A stretch of 64,000 nucleotides of DNA from Amoebidium appalachense (Eukaryota > Ichthyosporea): NCBI GenBank assembly GCA_963693365.1, contig CAVNZM010000002.1:8184001-8248000 (forward strand), read 5' to 3'. A program made the position numbers and the translations under genes. The notes under the pieces were generated by a model. It did no database searches. It was not told the origin of the DNA and worked only from the letters and a program-made list of their open reading frames with translations. Each line of letters starts with the position of its first letter. The stretch's first letter is position 1. Below are positions 1-10,984 of the stretch, one piece after another.

Positions 1-1086
1 AATGTGGCTGGGCCTCCGGCAGTGTAAAGTGTGTAAACCCCACAATAAGTTTCTGAGCAGGGGTCCTATCTTTAAACAGTTCCGAGAAATACTTATCAGA
101 GTCTATGAGGGGGTCTCCAGTGGCATCACCTATTAAAAAATAAAATAAAAAAAATAATACGAGCAGGGGGGCCAAATCGATTCATACTAGCAAGCCGGTG
201 CAAGCTTTCCTTTTGAGACAGGGGCTCACCTAGTCTAGCGGGAGTGGTGTTTGGTAACAAGAGAGCATCGGGATATTCCTTCCTACCACCACCAGCATAA
301 TCACCGAGATCTATTAAATCATCAACAATAAAGTCAGTGCATGTATCTAGTACGAGATGTGAATCTGGTCTGGCTTGTGCAGATTCTAATAGGCACATAT
401 ATATAGGGTGTTTCGTTGCATAGCATACACATACATCAACTCTACCCCACTGTGACTTGAGCTGGGATAGACGGAGGCGAAAGGTGGGAGGAGGAGGGGG
501 GAGCAGATCAAGGGAGATCTTAGGTAGGAAAATAGAGAGGTTAGGAGGGAGAGAGAGTTTTGACATGGTTGATGGCCGCAAAGTGTGACTTTGGACACAC
601 CTTGCTAAAGGGATAGCGCGCTCCGGGGGCTTAGATGGGTACCCGACACTCACTTGCAGTGTGTCTGTGTGGTGGAGTCGCGTGTTAAAATCACCTAAAA
701 TAACAGTGGACATTGGTAACTGTGACAACTCGTGAGTCAATTCGGCAACCGACATAGATGGTGGGTAATATACAAAAGTAAAAACATTAGAAAGAAACTC
801 TATAGAAACCGAGAATACCGTTTTTGCTACCGGTTTGCACTTCACTCTCACGTGTGGCGCGGCAAGTACAATAATGCCTCGGTTTTTCGCGTAACCGGGG
901 TGTGTGGATGTGTCGACCAATGTAGAGTTGAATTTGTGGTGGTTTTTAAACTGTGTTTCGCAAATCACTGTAAACGTGTGGTTGTTTGTCTGTTGTTGTA
1001 TGTAGCTGATTTTATCGTCGAGTGTCCCGGGGGGAGGCCCTTTTGGGGGCCCAGTGTCCGAGCATTCCAGAAGAAGAAGGATAAAT
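1..1086 (-). pseudogene. endonuclease/exonuclease/phosphatase-like ORF2 (LINE), broken
   Basis: Reading the minus strand from the ATG at 1086, the product starts with WNARTLG, the N-terminal signature of AP-type LINE endonucleases. In a second frame it continues with VICETQF (acidic catalytic position) and ILGDFNTRL (the GDFN motif). The frame changes within the C5/A4/C6 homopolymers near 1030-1050. Near the window edge the frame closes in a T-rich stretch. Skipping 130-160, which begins GT and ends AG on the minus strand, restores an open frame into the linker upstream of RT. Whether that stretch is a mini-intron or an insertion cannot be told here. Lesions suggest a dead copy. Confidence 0.6.
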
Positions 1087-1808
1087 TAGTCATCGGTTTG
1101 GTCCGACGCCTGTGGGGTTGGTTCCCACTTGTCGCTTACGGGGTCGTATGCACGACCTTCCGCCAGCGCGAACAGTTCGCAGAAGAGCTCGATTTCCATC
1201 TCGCATCGGCGTTTGCGCTCGAGTAGTTTCTCACCAGAAAACATTGGTTCCTTCGTGTCCGTGTCTATCACGCTCGTAGCATCGTTTTCCAACTCTGCGA
1301 GGAACTCTTTTGCCTTGCTGATGCGTACACGACAGCGTGTGGCGCACGCATTCTTAGCAGACACTTTACGTTCTTTGTCTGCTTTCTGAATGTTTTCCGG
1401 CGTGCATGGGTCGTAGCTTGGGAGGTGGGTGAAGAAGCTTTCAAGCCCCTTTGTCGCGTCACGGATGAACGCACGGTTATAGTCGCCCCGTACTGCTACT
1501 TCCAGCACGTCGTATCCAATGAAGGACATTCAAAGGATGCGAGAGCACCGGAAGCCGAAAGCCTTGAAGATGGACCACATGGCCCTGTGTGGGCGTCTGC
1601 CGTGCTTGACTTTGAAATACACCCTCTCGTATTTGGGTGGGATGTTGATGTTACCGTTTGCTTGGGTGTTCCCCTTAGCCGGCGGTTTGGAGGGGAGTTG
1701 CGGCGGTACTCGTTGCCTGCAAGAATGCTGGCATATGTTTCCTTGGCGGAGCTCGGGTGTTTTTGGCCGCTGTCGCAAACAGGTGTTTGCGCTATAGGTT
1801 TGCGTCAT
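1086..1808 (-). pseudogene. LINE ORF1-like protein with in-frame stop
   Basis: About 240 codons from ATG 1806-1808 to TAA 1086-1088, interrupted by one TGA at 1530-1532. The frame is the same on both sides, so a single substitution explains the break. The N-terminal third is Pro/Gln-rich. It is followed by a compact segment around SFIGYDVLEVAVRGDYN, whose pattern resembles the nucleic-acid-binding ORF1 proteins that precede endonuclease ORFs in fungal and protist LINEs. The C-terminal half is charged and helical (Lys/Glu-rich). No zinc knuckle is visible. The ORF1 identity is inferred mainly from position upstream of the endonuclease. Confidence 0.5.
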
Positions 1809-1870
1809 CAATCCGTGGCTCCGGTGACGTCATATGCATCATTTCATTCGGCCACCCGGTCAGGGCACCT

Positions 1871-1916
1871 TGCAACCACGGCCCTCTGAACACAGTGTCA
1901 GAGGGCCGTGCTTGCA
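1871..1916. repeat. 19-bp inverted repeat with 8-nt loop
   Basis: Arms 1871-1889 and 1898-1916 are complementary at 18 of 19 positions around the loop ACACAGTG. The arms contain CACGGCCCTCTGA and its complement. It lies just upstream of the LINE ORF1 start, between it and a poly-C tract, and would form a very stable hairpin in RNA from either strand. Confidence 0.85.
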
Positions 1917-1959
1917 ACCCAGCTTTTCTCTGCCTTCGCAATTCTAACCAACTTCGTCC

Positions 1960-1962
<3 letters not shown>

Positions 1963-2000
<38 letters not shown>

Positions 2001-2030
2001 CCTCCCCCAACACACATGTACACACGCCGT

Positions 2031-2079
<49 letters not shown>

Positions 2080-2138
2080 CGTCACACACACACACACAGC
2101 GTCACACACACACACATACACACACACACACACGGGAT
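1963..2138. repeat. poly-C tract followed by interrupted (CA)n array
   Basis: A run of about 35 C (near 1963-1997) is followed from 2033 by (CA)n broken by repeated CAGCGT interruptions. Translation of this stretch gives only Pro, His/Thr or Cys/Val runs in the three frames, so the long reading frames across it are not genes. Confidence 0.9.
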
Positions 2139-2587
2139 CCCTAAAGTACACAAAAAATTTACCAACAAACCCACCTTCAAAGTCCCGGGGGCTAGCGGCA
2201 AGTTTGTTTCGTGAAAACAACCCTCCATTTGAACAGTACATAATAAATCTTAGTTTACTGGTAGATTTTATATTTTTGTGGCAAACACAGTCGTTGCAAA
2301 GCAAAGTTGTTAAATATTCGTGCCTATTTGCGACAGCGGCAAAGTTGTTAAATATTCGTGCCTATTTGCGACAGCGCAGTGTCACGGTATCTGGCGGTAC
2401 ACACACACAGACGCTATCGCGTCGCCTCGCTGTCCAAATTGCCTATGTACCTTATAATAAAAAGTACGTGGAAGTACTGTTCAGGCACCTGATCAGCACA
2501 TGTATTTGTATGTACCTGTCGCATAATAAAATGCACAATCGCACAATGCCCCGTAACCTCCCGCCCCCCCCCACCCACCTCCACCCA

Positions 2588-2619
<32 letters not shown>

Positions 2620-2700
2620 CACCACCACACCACCACCACTAGTGTCTATGCATGTGTGCCGCGCCTTGCATGTACATGCCGATGTTTGTTGGGATACATT
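2134..2700 (+). mobile_element. possible reverse-transcriptase remnant (Penelope/LINE-like)
   Basis: Immediately after a CA array a plus-strand frame reads GIPKVHKKFTNKPTF, which resembles the (L)PK(V/I)HK motif of Penelope-like and some LINE reverse transcriptases. Slightly downstream another frame reads LLVDFIFLWQTQ, reminiscent of the RT block with (Y/F)-(V/I)-D-D-(I)-F, but with only one Asp. Frames are broken and a 38-bp duplication lies inside. This is a weak pattern match only. Confidence 0.2.
2301..2376. repeat. 38-bp perfect tandem duplication
   Basis: Copies at 2301-2338 and 2339-2376 are identical, each beginning GCAAAGTTGTTAAATATTCG. It is one of many two-copy local duplications in this window. 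Confidence 0.9.
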
Positions 2701-2730
2701 GTTGGGAGTGTAATACCAAAAAACTTTCTA

Positions 2731-2862
2731 TGTATTACCAGATGTAGCTTGATAGATCATATAATACCGCAGCACACACGCGACACATTCACAATGTATG
2801 TATTACCAGATGTAGCCTGATAGATCACATAATACCGCAGCACACACGTGACACATTCACAA
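2731..2862. repeat. 68-bp tandem duplication, diverged
   Basis: Copies start at 2731 and 2799 (TGTATTACCAGATGTAGC) and differ by a few substitutions, so the duplication is not a recent assembly echo. The surrounding 2.7-3.3 kb holds no recognisable gene. ACCCGACAATTACAACATCC also recurs near 2885 and 2952. Confidence 0.85.
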
Positions 2863-3359
2863 CAGACACCCAGAAAGATAACTTACCCGACAATTACAAC
2901 ATCCTTGATTTTATACTTAACACACGTGACTCAGACCTGTTTATTAGATGTTACCCGACAATTACAACATCCTTTAAGTATTGGCTTGAGAAACACGTAA
3001 TCACAAGATTCACACACACACACACATTCACACACTCACACCAGCTGATACCGAATGTCCCAGGGGAGCCCGTAAAAAACTAAAAAACTAAAAAACTAAA
3101 AAAAAAAAAAATAATAATAATAAAAATTATATAATCATCACCACTTCTGTGTACTTGGTCATCATATACCGCTGAGGGGATATTCCGAGCAACCCCCCCC
3201 CCCCCCCCTCACCCCCATACCTGAGACTGGTCTCTCTTTGCCTCGAGTAAACAGCATATTGTTCGCAAGCGATTCAGAAAACGCAGGATAAACACAAAAA
3301 TTTCTGTGTTTTAGCCTGAGACAGGGGGGGGGGGGGGGGGGGGACATGATGGAGGGTAT

Positions 3360-3568
3360 ACGCAGCGGAAACGGTTGGCTAAAGGAGTGGGAGAAGTGAC
3401 TAGTTTTGCCGGTATACGCAGCGGAAACGGTTGGCCAAAGGAGTGGGAGAATAAAAGTGATACACTACTGAAGTGACTAGTTTTGCCACCACGGCAAGTT
3501 AATTTGATGGTTCTGTGTGAAGTGACTAGTTTTGCCACCACGGCAAGTTAATTTGATGGTTCTGTGTG
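3360..3568. repeat. nested tandem duplications, including a 49-bp unit
   Basis: A segment containing TATACGCAGCGGAAACGGTT occurs twice (about 3358 and 3412). A 49-bp unit starting AAGTGACTAGTTTTGCC is perfectly duplicated at 3471-3519 and 3520-3568. No coding sequence is seen in 3.2-4.38 kb. Confidence 0.85.
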
Positions 3569-4382
3569 CGCCTTGGTGACACGCGGCGCCATGCAAAAGT
3601 TTGCTGAATGAATGCGATGCGTGTAGCTTGTGATGCACTAGTTAGTGCTAGGTGATTGTGCTGTGTGTATCTGCAAAATAACACGTCACCACTAAGGTGG
3701 AGGAGGTGTGTTTGTGTGTGTGTGTTTGGAGGTGTGGGCAAGCAAAGAGACGTCATACATTTTTTTAGGACTCTTAGGAGTCCAACTTTCCCTCAGTCAG
3801 TGTGAAGGAAGGAGGGTGCACACACCTATAAACACGTGTCAGGTTTTCATCAAGTGGTCCTGTGCACGTGTTCGGCTGAAAACCTCGGGAGTCATATGTT
3901 TAGAAGAAAGTCAGTTTTATTTGCAGCCCGCACTTGCTGATTGAATGCCCCTAGCCCACCAATCACTCAATACAGGAGGCAAGGCCGTCTATATACAAAT
4001 AATAAATACCCAAGGCAGAATGAGTTCTTGGGTGAAATGTTAGTTATGGTTAGTTTCCATAGGCCCTCAAAACTAATTTTCCGGATGATACAATAATTGC
4101 GCAAAAAAGGACTCTAAAAAAACTTAACTTACTATGACGGCGCGTTGTTTGTGCCGAACTAGACAAGCCTTTCACAGTTGTTGCGTAAAATTATCACTTC
4201 AGCATGATGGCGAGCTCCCATATTTTTTGGCCTGCACCTGAGTGTGGTTTAGGACCATGGCCGCCAACATGGTCGGTGTCCATAGACAACACAAACAGTG
4301 TGCACACACAGCGCCTGCCATGTAACATTATGAGCAAAACACTCCCGCCACGCTGCAACTAATATCACTATCACTATTTACA

Positions 4383-5315
4383 CTACTTTCGCACTCGCAC
4401 TGGTGCCATCCTCTCCATGCGCTTCGCCGACTGGCACCCTTCCCAGTGCGCGCTATGTATAGCATCTGGGGTATCCGGCACCCTCTTCTCCACCGTGTGG
4501 AAGGCAGCCTCGATGGTTGCAAGCATTTCCTTTTCAAACTTGTCTACTTCCTCATCGTACCGGGCCGTGCGTGTGTCGGGTTGCTGGGGCACGGACTGGA
4601 TGCGCGCCAGATTCGACCCATTGCCGGCAACAATCATCTTGCGCACAGTGGGCACACTTTGCGTCATGGAGGCCGGCCTAGGCCTGTGTGTGTCATTGTT
4701 GCTCGTGTAGATGGTGATGTCGGCGGGGCGGTTGAAGTTTGCAGGCCTGTTGGTGATGGCAGGCCGGCTCGCACCCATGTGACCACCCGACATCTGCCTC
4801 ATGAAGGCCGTGGCAAGGCGGGCAATACCGGACGGCCGCTTGGGGTGCTGCTGGACCACGTTAATGGTGCTGCTCACGGCCTCGTAGAGACTCTCGCGTG
4901 ACTTGGAAATGGCCGTAGCAAGGGACGGGTCAGAGCCGGTAGGGGACTTGTGCTTGCGGGGGGTGACGCCGTCGGAATTAATCTTAACTGTGGCCTCGGA
5001 CATGGAGACAGACGCGTCGGCAGAGGGCTGGTGCTTCTTTGCACCTTGGGTGAACACACGGAGACTCTCGGTGCGGTTCGGCGTGCTGCCGCTCATGTGT
5101 GAGTACTCGCTGTCTGTGGAGCCGTGTGAGCGAATTCGCTCAGCTGCAAGGTCTGAATCTGACACGTACTTGGCTGGGTCCCCCTTCTTGGCTGTTGCGC
5201 GCAGCTCCGCGCCGCTGCCGAAAATGGACTCGAATCTCTGCACCAGCGAGGCCACAGAGCTCGTCTTGCGGCCAGCAGCCGTGGTGCCGGTGATAGTGGA
5301 TCTGGTGTCTCTCAT
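4383..5315 (-). CDS. hypothetical Ser/Arg-rich, largely disordered protein
   Basis: Intronless frame of 310 codons. I chose the ATG at 5313-5315 (MRDTRSTITG). An in-frame start 30 codons upstream exists, but that stretch reads like 5' leader. The composition is biased to Ser, Thr, Arg, Pro and Ala and looks mostly disordered. There are two more ordered patches: SSVASLVQRFESIFGSG near the N-terminus (amphipathic helix) and a Glu-rich helix near residues 245-280 (YDEEVDKFEKEMLATIEAAF). Several SxSE/RTES-type motifs suggest phosphorylation. No signal peptide or membrane segment. I recognise no family. Balanced codon use over 930 bp in a repeat-rich region is the main evidence that it is real. 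Confidence 0.7.
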   Translation of the reverse strand: MRDTRSTITGTTAAGRKTSSVASLVQRFESIFGSGAELRATAKKGDPAKYVSDSDLAAERIRSHGSTDSEYSHMSGSTPNRTESLRVFTQGAKKHQPSADASVSMSEATVKINSDGVTPRKHKSPTGSDPSLATAISKSRESLYEAVSSTINVVQQHPKRPSGIARLATAFMRQMSGGHMGASRPAITNRPANFNRPADITIYTSNNDTHRPRPASMTQSVPTVRKMIVAGNGSNLARIQSVPQQPDTRTARYDEEVDKFEKEMLATIEAAFHTVEKRVPDTPDAIHSAHWEGCQSAKRMERMAPVRVRK

Positions 5316-6734
5316 TTTGCTGATAGTGTTGAGGTGTTGTGGTGGTGTGGGGGTGATAGAGCTGGTGATAGTAGATAGATTCTTAGATTCACTGATGAAG
5401 CACACGCCGCAGAGAGCTAAGAGCTATGTTCAAGCCACTATGAAAGGGTTTAAGTGCGATTGGTACTGTCGCCTAAGTGCATATACACAACCGCGGTGTT
5501 TTGATTTTCTTTGAAGGTGGTGAAACGAAAAGTGAGTTGCGAGAGAAGCCGTTGCGAGAGGTCATTCGCCCGCGGTAGAGCCAAGGCTGTTGGACTTCTA
5601 GCTGAACCAATCAAAATGCAAATCAGAAATTTGTGCGAACATTTCTGATTGGTGACATAATCCATGTGCTGTTGCATCGGATTTATGAAGCCAATCAATA
5701 CAGCGGCATCAACTTTTTCAAGGAGGGCAAATCTGTTGGCTTTTCAAGCTCTCTGGGTGTGAGGAGCCCGGCTGTTGTTGCTAATTTGATGTAATATAGT
5801 GTAAATTTGTTGGTAATTTTAGTATTAATGTACGCAATATATGATTTTGTACTTTGTCTTCTGTAGTTATAACTTGACGAAGTGAATGAAGCATTCGAAT
5901 TTCGAAAGCTCAGGGCTTGGCCGTAAGATGCCAACGGAGAAAACAATACCTGACTTAAAACCAATTAAATATCGTAAGCCAATTTAGGTAGCCCAATCGT
6001 GACAGGCTACATTGTTAGGTTTCGAGCGGCAAAATAACACTCACAACATGCATAACACAAAGAGCTGAATGAATTCTCCCAGATTTCAATGTTAAAAAAA
6101 AACTCTTGCGCTCTCTACAAAAAGTATTGTCATGTAAGCGCGTAAAATTATGAGTTTCGTCTGATGATAAACAGGCGTCGACGTCAAAGGGATCTGTGGA
6201 GTGAGCCGCATAATTATTTCATAATTATTAGATCAAGCATCAGCACTGTTCTGGTGCTCTGTGGACACTAACAAATGAAATATTTCTCTTCATATATATT
6301 TGGTACAAAGGAAATAACTAGCCCCTTAATTCTGATGCCTTAGAAGACGCGCTGCATTTGTAACAATATATATATGGTGCAATATGGCTGCCGCTGACGT
6401 ATGCAAGTGCCTCGGCCTTGGCAGCTGAGGCAGCCAGGGCTCGAGTCTTTCCGTGGCAGTCTTGCGCGCAATTGCAAGTTTCCGTTTTGTTTGTATCGAT
6501 AGCACCGTGTGCTCGATCGCTGATTGGCTTAGGTTTAAAGCCTGGGCTTTAAAACCATATATAGCCTTTTATGCTTGAATTGGATTGGAGAGGCGGGTAA
6601 AATGGCGCGACATCGAGGCTCACACCGCCTCACCGTCCTCCTACAGGCGTAGTGGGCCTAGTGGCACCATTAACTGAACCCGTTTGCTGAAGTTCGCACA
6701 CACAAACACTCCGGACACACACTTATTATGCAGT
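5316..6734. other. intergenic region upstream of the minus-strand gene
   Basis: About 1.4 kb of moderate-GC, non-repetitive DNA between two divergent genes. Only short frames are present. It contains several CCAAT/ATTGG-like words (for example ATTGGTGACA near 5650, CCAATCAAT near 5692) and a TATA-like CATATATAG near 6554. I see no supported gene. Confidence 0.5.
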
Positions 6735-6840
6735 TCTTATAGACCTTTCTTTATGCATTTTGTCAAAAATCTTCTTGCTCTTTTTTCTCTTATAGACCTT
6801 TCTTTATGCATTTTGTCAAAAAATCTTCTTGCTCTTTTTT
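6735..6840. repeat. 53-bp tandem duplication
   Basis: Copies begin at 6735 and 6788 (TCTTATAGACCTTTCTTTAT) and differ by one A in an A-run. Confidence 0.85.
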
Positions 6841-7069
6841 CTAGAACACAGATTCATGCACTTCTATAGCTCACGGGTGTGGCACAAGATTATTCGAGTT
6901 CTAAACATCTGAGGCCCGTCCGTGGGGGCCTCCAAGTCGGCTGGAAAAGTTAACCTCGGAGCCCAGCGTGAGAAATGAGGAACATGAGCTATTAAACAGG
7001 TGCGTGTGTATGAGAATACGCATTTTTTATGGAGGGTTGAGGTTAGGTTGACAGAAAGGAGGAAGGGAT

Positions 7070-8570
7070 GGGTAGGTGGGTAGGTGGGTTGCCGGAGGAG
7101 GGGGGGGGGGGGGGGGAGGGGGGAGAGGGTGCAGCGGAGTTCTGGAAAGGCAGTAAGGACTATTTGAAAGGTCGTGGTTGTGAAGCATGGAGATGGTGCT
7201 GGAAGCTAAGAAGGAGCCAGGGAAGGGGGAAGTTGAGGGGAAAGGGAAACTTGAAACGTATTTGTTTGAAGTTGAGTTGCTGGGAGTTTCCATGGGGGAG
7301 ACGAAGGAAGGTAGATCTGATGTTTGTTGATTCTGATGTGCACTTCAGAAAAATGGATGGTGCATGTACATGCTTGAGGATGCTGTTTGTTCTGTATGTT
7401 AGCTAAGGCCACATGAGGGTGCAATCCCCCCCCCCCCCCCTCCCCCCTCTCCCCCTGGATCCCCCTCTCCCGGCCGCCTTTTTTCCGCTCCCGCTCTCCT
7501 CCCTCCCCCTTTCCCAACCACTCCCGGTGTGTTTCGCTGAAGGAAAGTGAAATGGATTGTGCGCGCACTTATCGTGTGTAAAGGCGGTCCAATATTATGG
7601 AATGGGCTTGGGGGGAGGGAGGGGTTGCAGGGGAGAGTGGCGAAAAGGCCTTGTGTCACTTTGTGATTGTGTGTCGGGGGGCAGGTGGGGAAACGAGGGG
7701 TGAAGGGGCGTGGTTTGGGGGAGGAGGTGTGGTATGGGAAGACAGAGGCGGGGAATCAGAGAAAGAGAAGGGGAAGGAAGGGTTTGAGGGGGGGGGGGGG
7801 GGGGAGGAGGGGAGAGGGAGAGAGAGAGAGCTGGAGGAGCGGGGAGTGTTGCAAGGCAATTACAACGAACCTACTCTGTGGTTGCTAGCTGGTTGTCCTT
7901 TTTCTGTGTGCTCTAATCAAAGGCATTTTTTCCACACATGTTATTTACCCCATGTCATTGTATGTGGGAGCTGAGTTTTTTTTTATTGGGGGGGGGGGGG
8001 GGGGGGGGAGGGGGGGGGGGGCACCGGGGGAGGGTGACAGTGGAAGCAAAAGGGGGGGGGGGGGGGGAGGGGAGGGATGGGGACAGGGGGAAGGAGGAGA
8101 GGGAGGCGGGGATAAAAAGCTTGGATGTGTTGGCATATTTGCCCTGGGGTGTATAAGATGTTTTGTTTGTGTTCTTGGGGGCATGTCAGTAAGTACAGGG
8201 ACAGAGGCAGGAAGAGAAAGGACAACGTGATATGGGGAATGGGGCAATGACAGTGGGTGGGTGGGCGTCTTTTTTTTGGGGGGGGGGGAGGGGGGGGGGG
8301 TTGACTTTCACTAAGCAATACGCCAAGTACGTGGTTTCCATCTCGCACTTTTTCCCGTCCCCTCATGAACCCCCAAAGAAGGAGAGAAGAAGACCGAAGG
8401 GAGGGGTAGGGGGCAGATAGGGATTAGGGGGCAGGAAAAGCTGACAGGACCTTGGAGCTTTGGAGGGAATCACAAACTAGCCAGCCCAGGGGAAAAGGGG
8501 GGGGGGGGGGGGATGAAAGTTTCCGCCTCCGCCCTCCCCCCCCCCCCCCCCCCCCCCCCCAACACCCCCT
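7070..8570. other. G/purine-rich low-complexity region, no gene
   Basis: Repeated G-runs of 10 to 30 (for example near 7100, 7790, 7990, 8055, 8280, 8500), GA-rich stretches and one long poly-C near 8535-8560. The long Gly/Glu/Arg or Pro/Ser frames here follow from composition. T-run followed directly by G-run junctions occur near 7976-7987 and 8271-8280. Confidence 0.75.
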
Positions 8571-8740
8571 CCTTTCCCCACCCTTTTCCACCTACCGATC
8601 TTCCTCTCCCCCCCCCCTCCCCCCAAACACACACTTTCAAATCCAACACTATTTGAGAAGAAGGATACCCGGCAAAAACAGTGTCACCTGCCTAATCTCT
8701 GATCCCCCCCCCATAAAAATTTCAGGCAGCGACGTTGACA

Positions 8741-9416
8741 ATGGAGCCTTTGAGTGACCTCGACACGGTGCAAATTGCGCTGCAAAAACTGGAGGGGTTT
8801 AGGGGGGTCTCTGGTATTTACTTTGGACGAACTGCAGTCGGCGTTGGCCGGGGCGGAGGAAAGCATTCGGAGAGCAAACAAGGAGAGAGAGGAGCTGAGG
8901 AGAGAGAGGGAGACACTGGAGAATGACAGGTGGGTGTTTTCCGGTGGTTTTGGATTCGGTTTTTGGATTTGTTGAAAAATTCTCCCTTATAACGCTATTG
9001 GTGTGGACAAAGGCTGGGGCAGTGCAGGTCGGAGTAGAGGAGGTGGGTGTGGGGTTGTGTGTGTGCGTTTTTTTTTTTTTTTTTTTTGGGGGGGGGGGGG
9101 GGTGTTTGGAGAGGGGGGAGTGTTTTTGTCTGCGTGTGTGTACGTGGGGGGGGGGGGGGGGGTAGGGGCGGACAAGAATCCGTGACGAGGATCGGAGTTG
9201 TAGACTAACACGTGTGGGCACGCACACATACAAACACACACGTACACACATACGATAAACAAGCACACACTCACACATACAGATACATAGCGTGCGGGCG
9301 CACACCCACACACGCACAACACACAGATACACACCCACACACGCACAATAATCACACCCGTGCTTACGACACGGGCTTACTGCTTCCCTTTTCTCCTCCC
9401 CCTTCATTTGCTTTCG

Positions 9417-9452
<36 letters not shown>

Positions 9453-9788
9453 TCTCTGCTTAGTAAGAAAGCTCTTCATCTGTACTTTGCACTCTGCATT
9501 GTGTTGTCCATTATGCCTTGTCGGTTAGGGATTGTGTACTTCGTACTCTATAACACATTCTACCCCCCCCCTCCTCCGCCCCCACTCCTCCCCTCCCTCC
9601 CCTCCCCTCCCCCTCTTTCCTCAACCACCACCACCACCACTCAATGTGCTCCGTTCTGTGCTCCCCCCCCCCCCCCCCCCCCCCCTTTCCTCCCCCCCCT
9701 TCCCCCCCCCCCCCCCCCCCCCCAACACACGCACACACACACACAAACTCATACACACACACCTCCCCCCTCCCTCCCCTCTCAACTC

Positions 9789-9834
<46 letters not shown>

Positions 9835-9852
9835 TCCCTTCCTCCCCTCCCC

Positions 9853-9888
<36 letters not shown>

Positions 9889-9956
9889 GGCCTTGTGACG
9901 TCGTGAAAATGACCCTCCCACCTATCACAATTACACATTGGCCGGGCGGGCTGGAA

Positions 9957-10000
<44 letters not shown>

Positions 10001-10931
10001 CTCAACACAGCAACGCAGACATACGTGGGCACAACAATACCAATGAAGCACGTGCCTACGCAAGCACATACATTTATATATAGACATAATGACACCATAT
10101 ATCTCGCATACAGATACGACACCATATATCTCGCATACAGATACAACACAACCATGGCATACACCCACATACATATACTACACCAGTATATACCCACGTA
10201 CAGACAAATACAGACACATAGGGCCGAATAATAGTCACAACGCCGGGTCCGGGTCCGGCTGCATTCCGATCTCCTTCCATTTCCGTCAATCCGATCAAGC
10301 TCTTTTTTGAGAGTAGGGCAACAGAAATTGGTTTCAGCGCAAAATCATGGCGTGCACAAGCGGTAACTTTTTTATGCTATATAATATGTATTTCTTGCAC
10401 ATAAACAGCCAAATATAAACAAATATAACATATACTATGATTTTTTTTTTATAAAAAATTTTGTGTTCCTTCTTAAATTTGTGTTCCTTCTTTTTATTAA
10501 AAATAACATGGTAAATATTTGGTTATTGAATGTTTTTTGTGTTCCTTCTGACTGCGACAGCGTCGCTGCTTCAAGGTAAATGTGTTTGTATTTCTCTGGC
10601 TCAAACGCTCAGGTGGACCCGGTTCAGCGCCGTTGATCGATTGATTGGACGCAAGCAAGAATCGGATTATCCAAAGTCATATGAATCGATTGGATTTGCA
10701 ATTCCACTTTAAAGATTTTAAGCCGTTTGATTGGATCCGAAATTCCAGTTTAAAATTTTACTAATATTTTTTTTCGGTTGTGACTAGTTGGCCAGATGTA
10801 ACACCACCGTAAGGCCTTTTACGTAAACCAGCTACACCACCCACATGCAAAGAGATACAAAGCATCCAACACCCCACGAATGGTTCATATATGGGAATTC
10901 TGTTGCTGGTCGTGCACACACTTGCAGATAT

Positions 10932-10984
<53 letters not shown>

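Larger units (their letters stand above)
1..1850 (-). mobile_element. decayed non-LTR (LINE-like) retrotransposon, 5' part
   Basis: Two consecutive minus-strand coding segments fit a non-LTR element: an ORF1-like protein (1806 down to 1086), then an endonuclease-type ORF2 (from 1086 to the window edge). The ORF2 ATG overlaps the ORF1 stop (ATGACTAA), as in elements that translate ORF2 by reinitiation. The copy carries an in-frame TGA in ORF1, a frame change early in ORF2 and a 31-nt AT-rich insert at 130-160. Reverse transcriptase would lie beyond position 1 and is not in the window. The assignment rests on endonuclease motifs and ORF order. A stand-alone nuclease gene is the alternative. Confidence 0.6.

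Noticed and set aside
732-1226. A plus-strand 164-codon frame
   Set aside because: Antisense to the endonuclease-like ORF2, which carries the conserved motifs.
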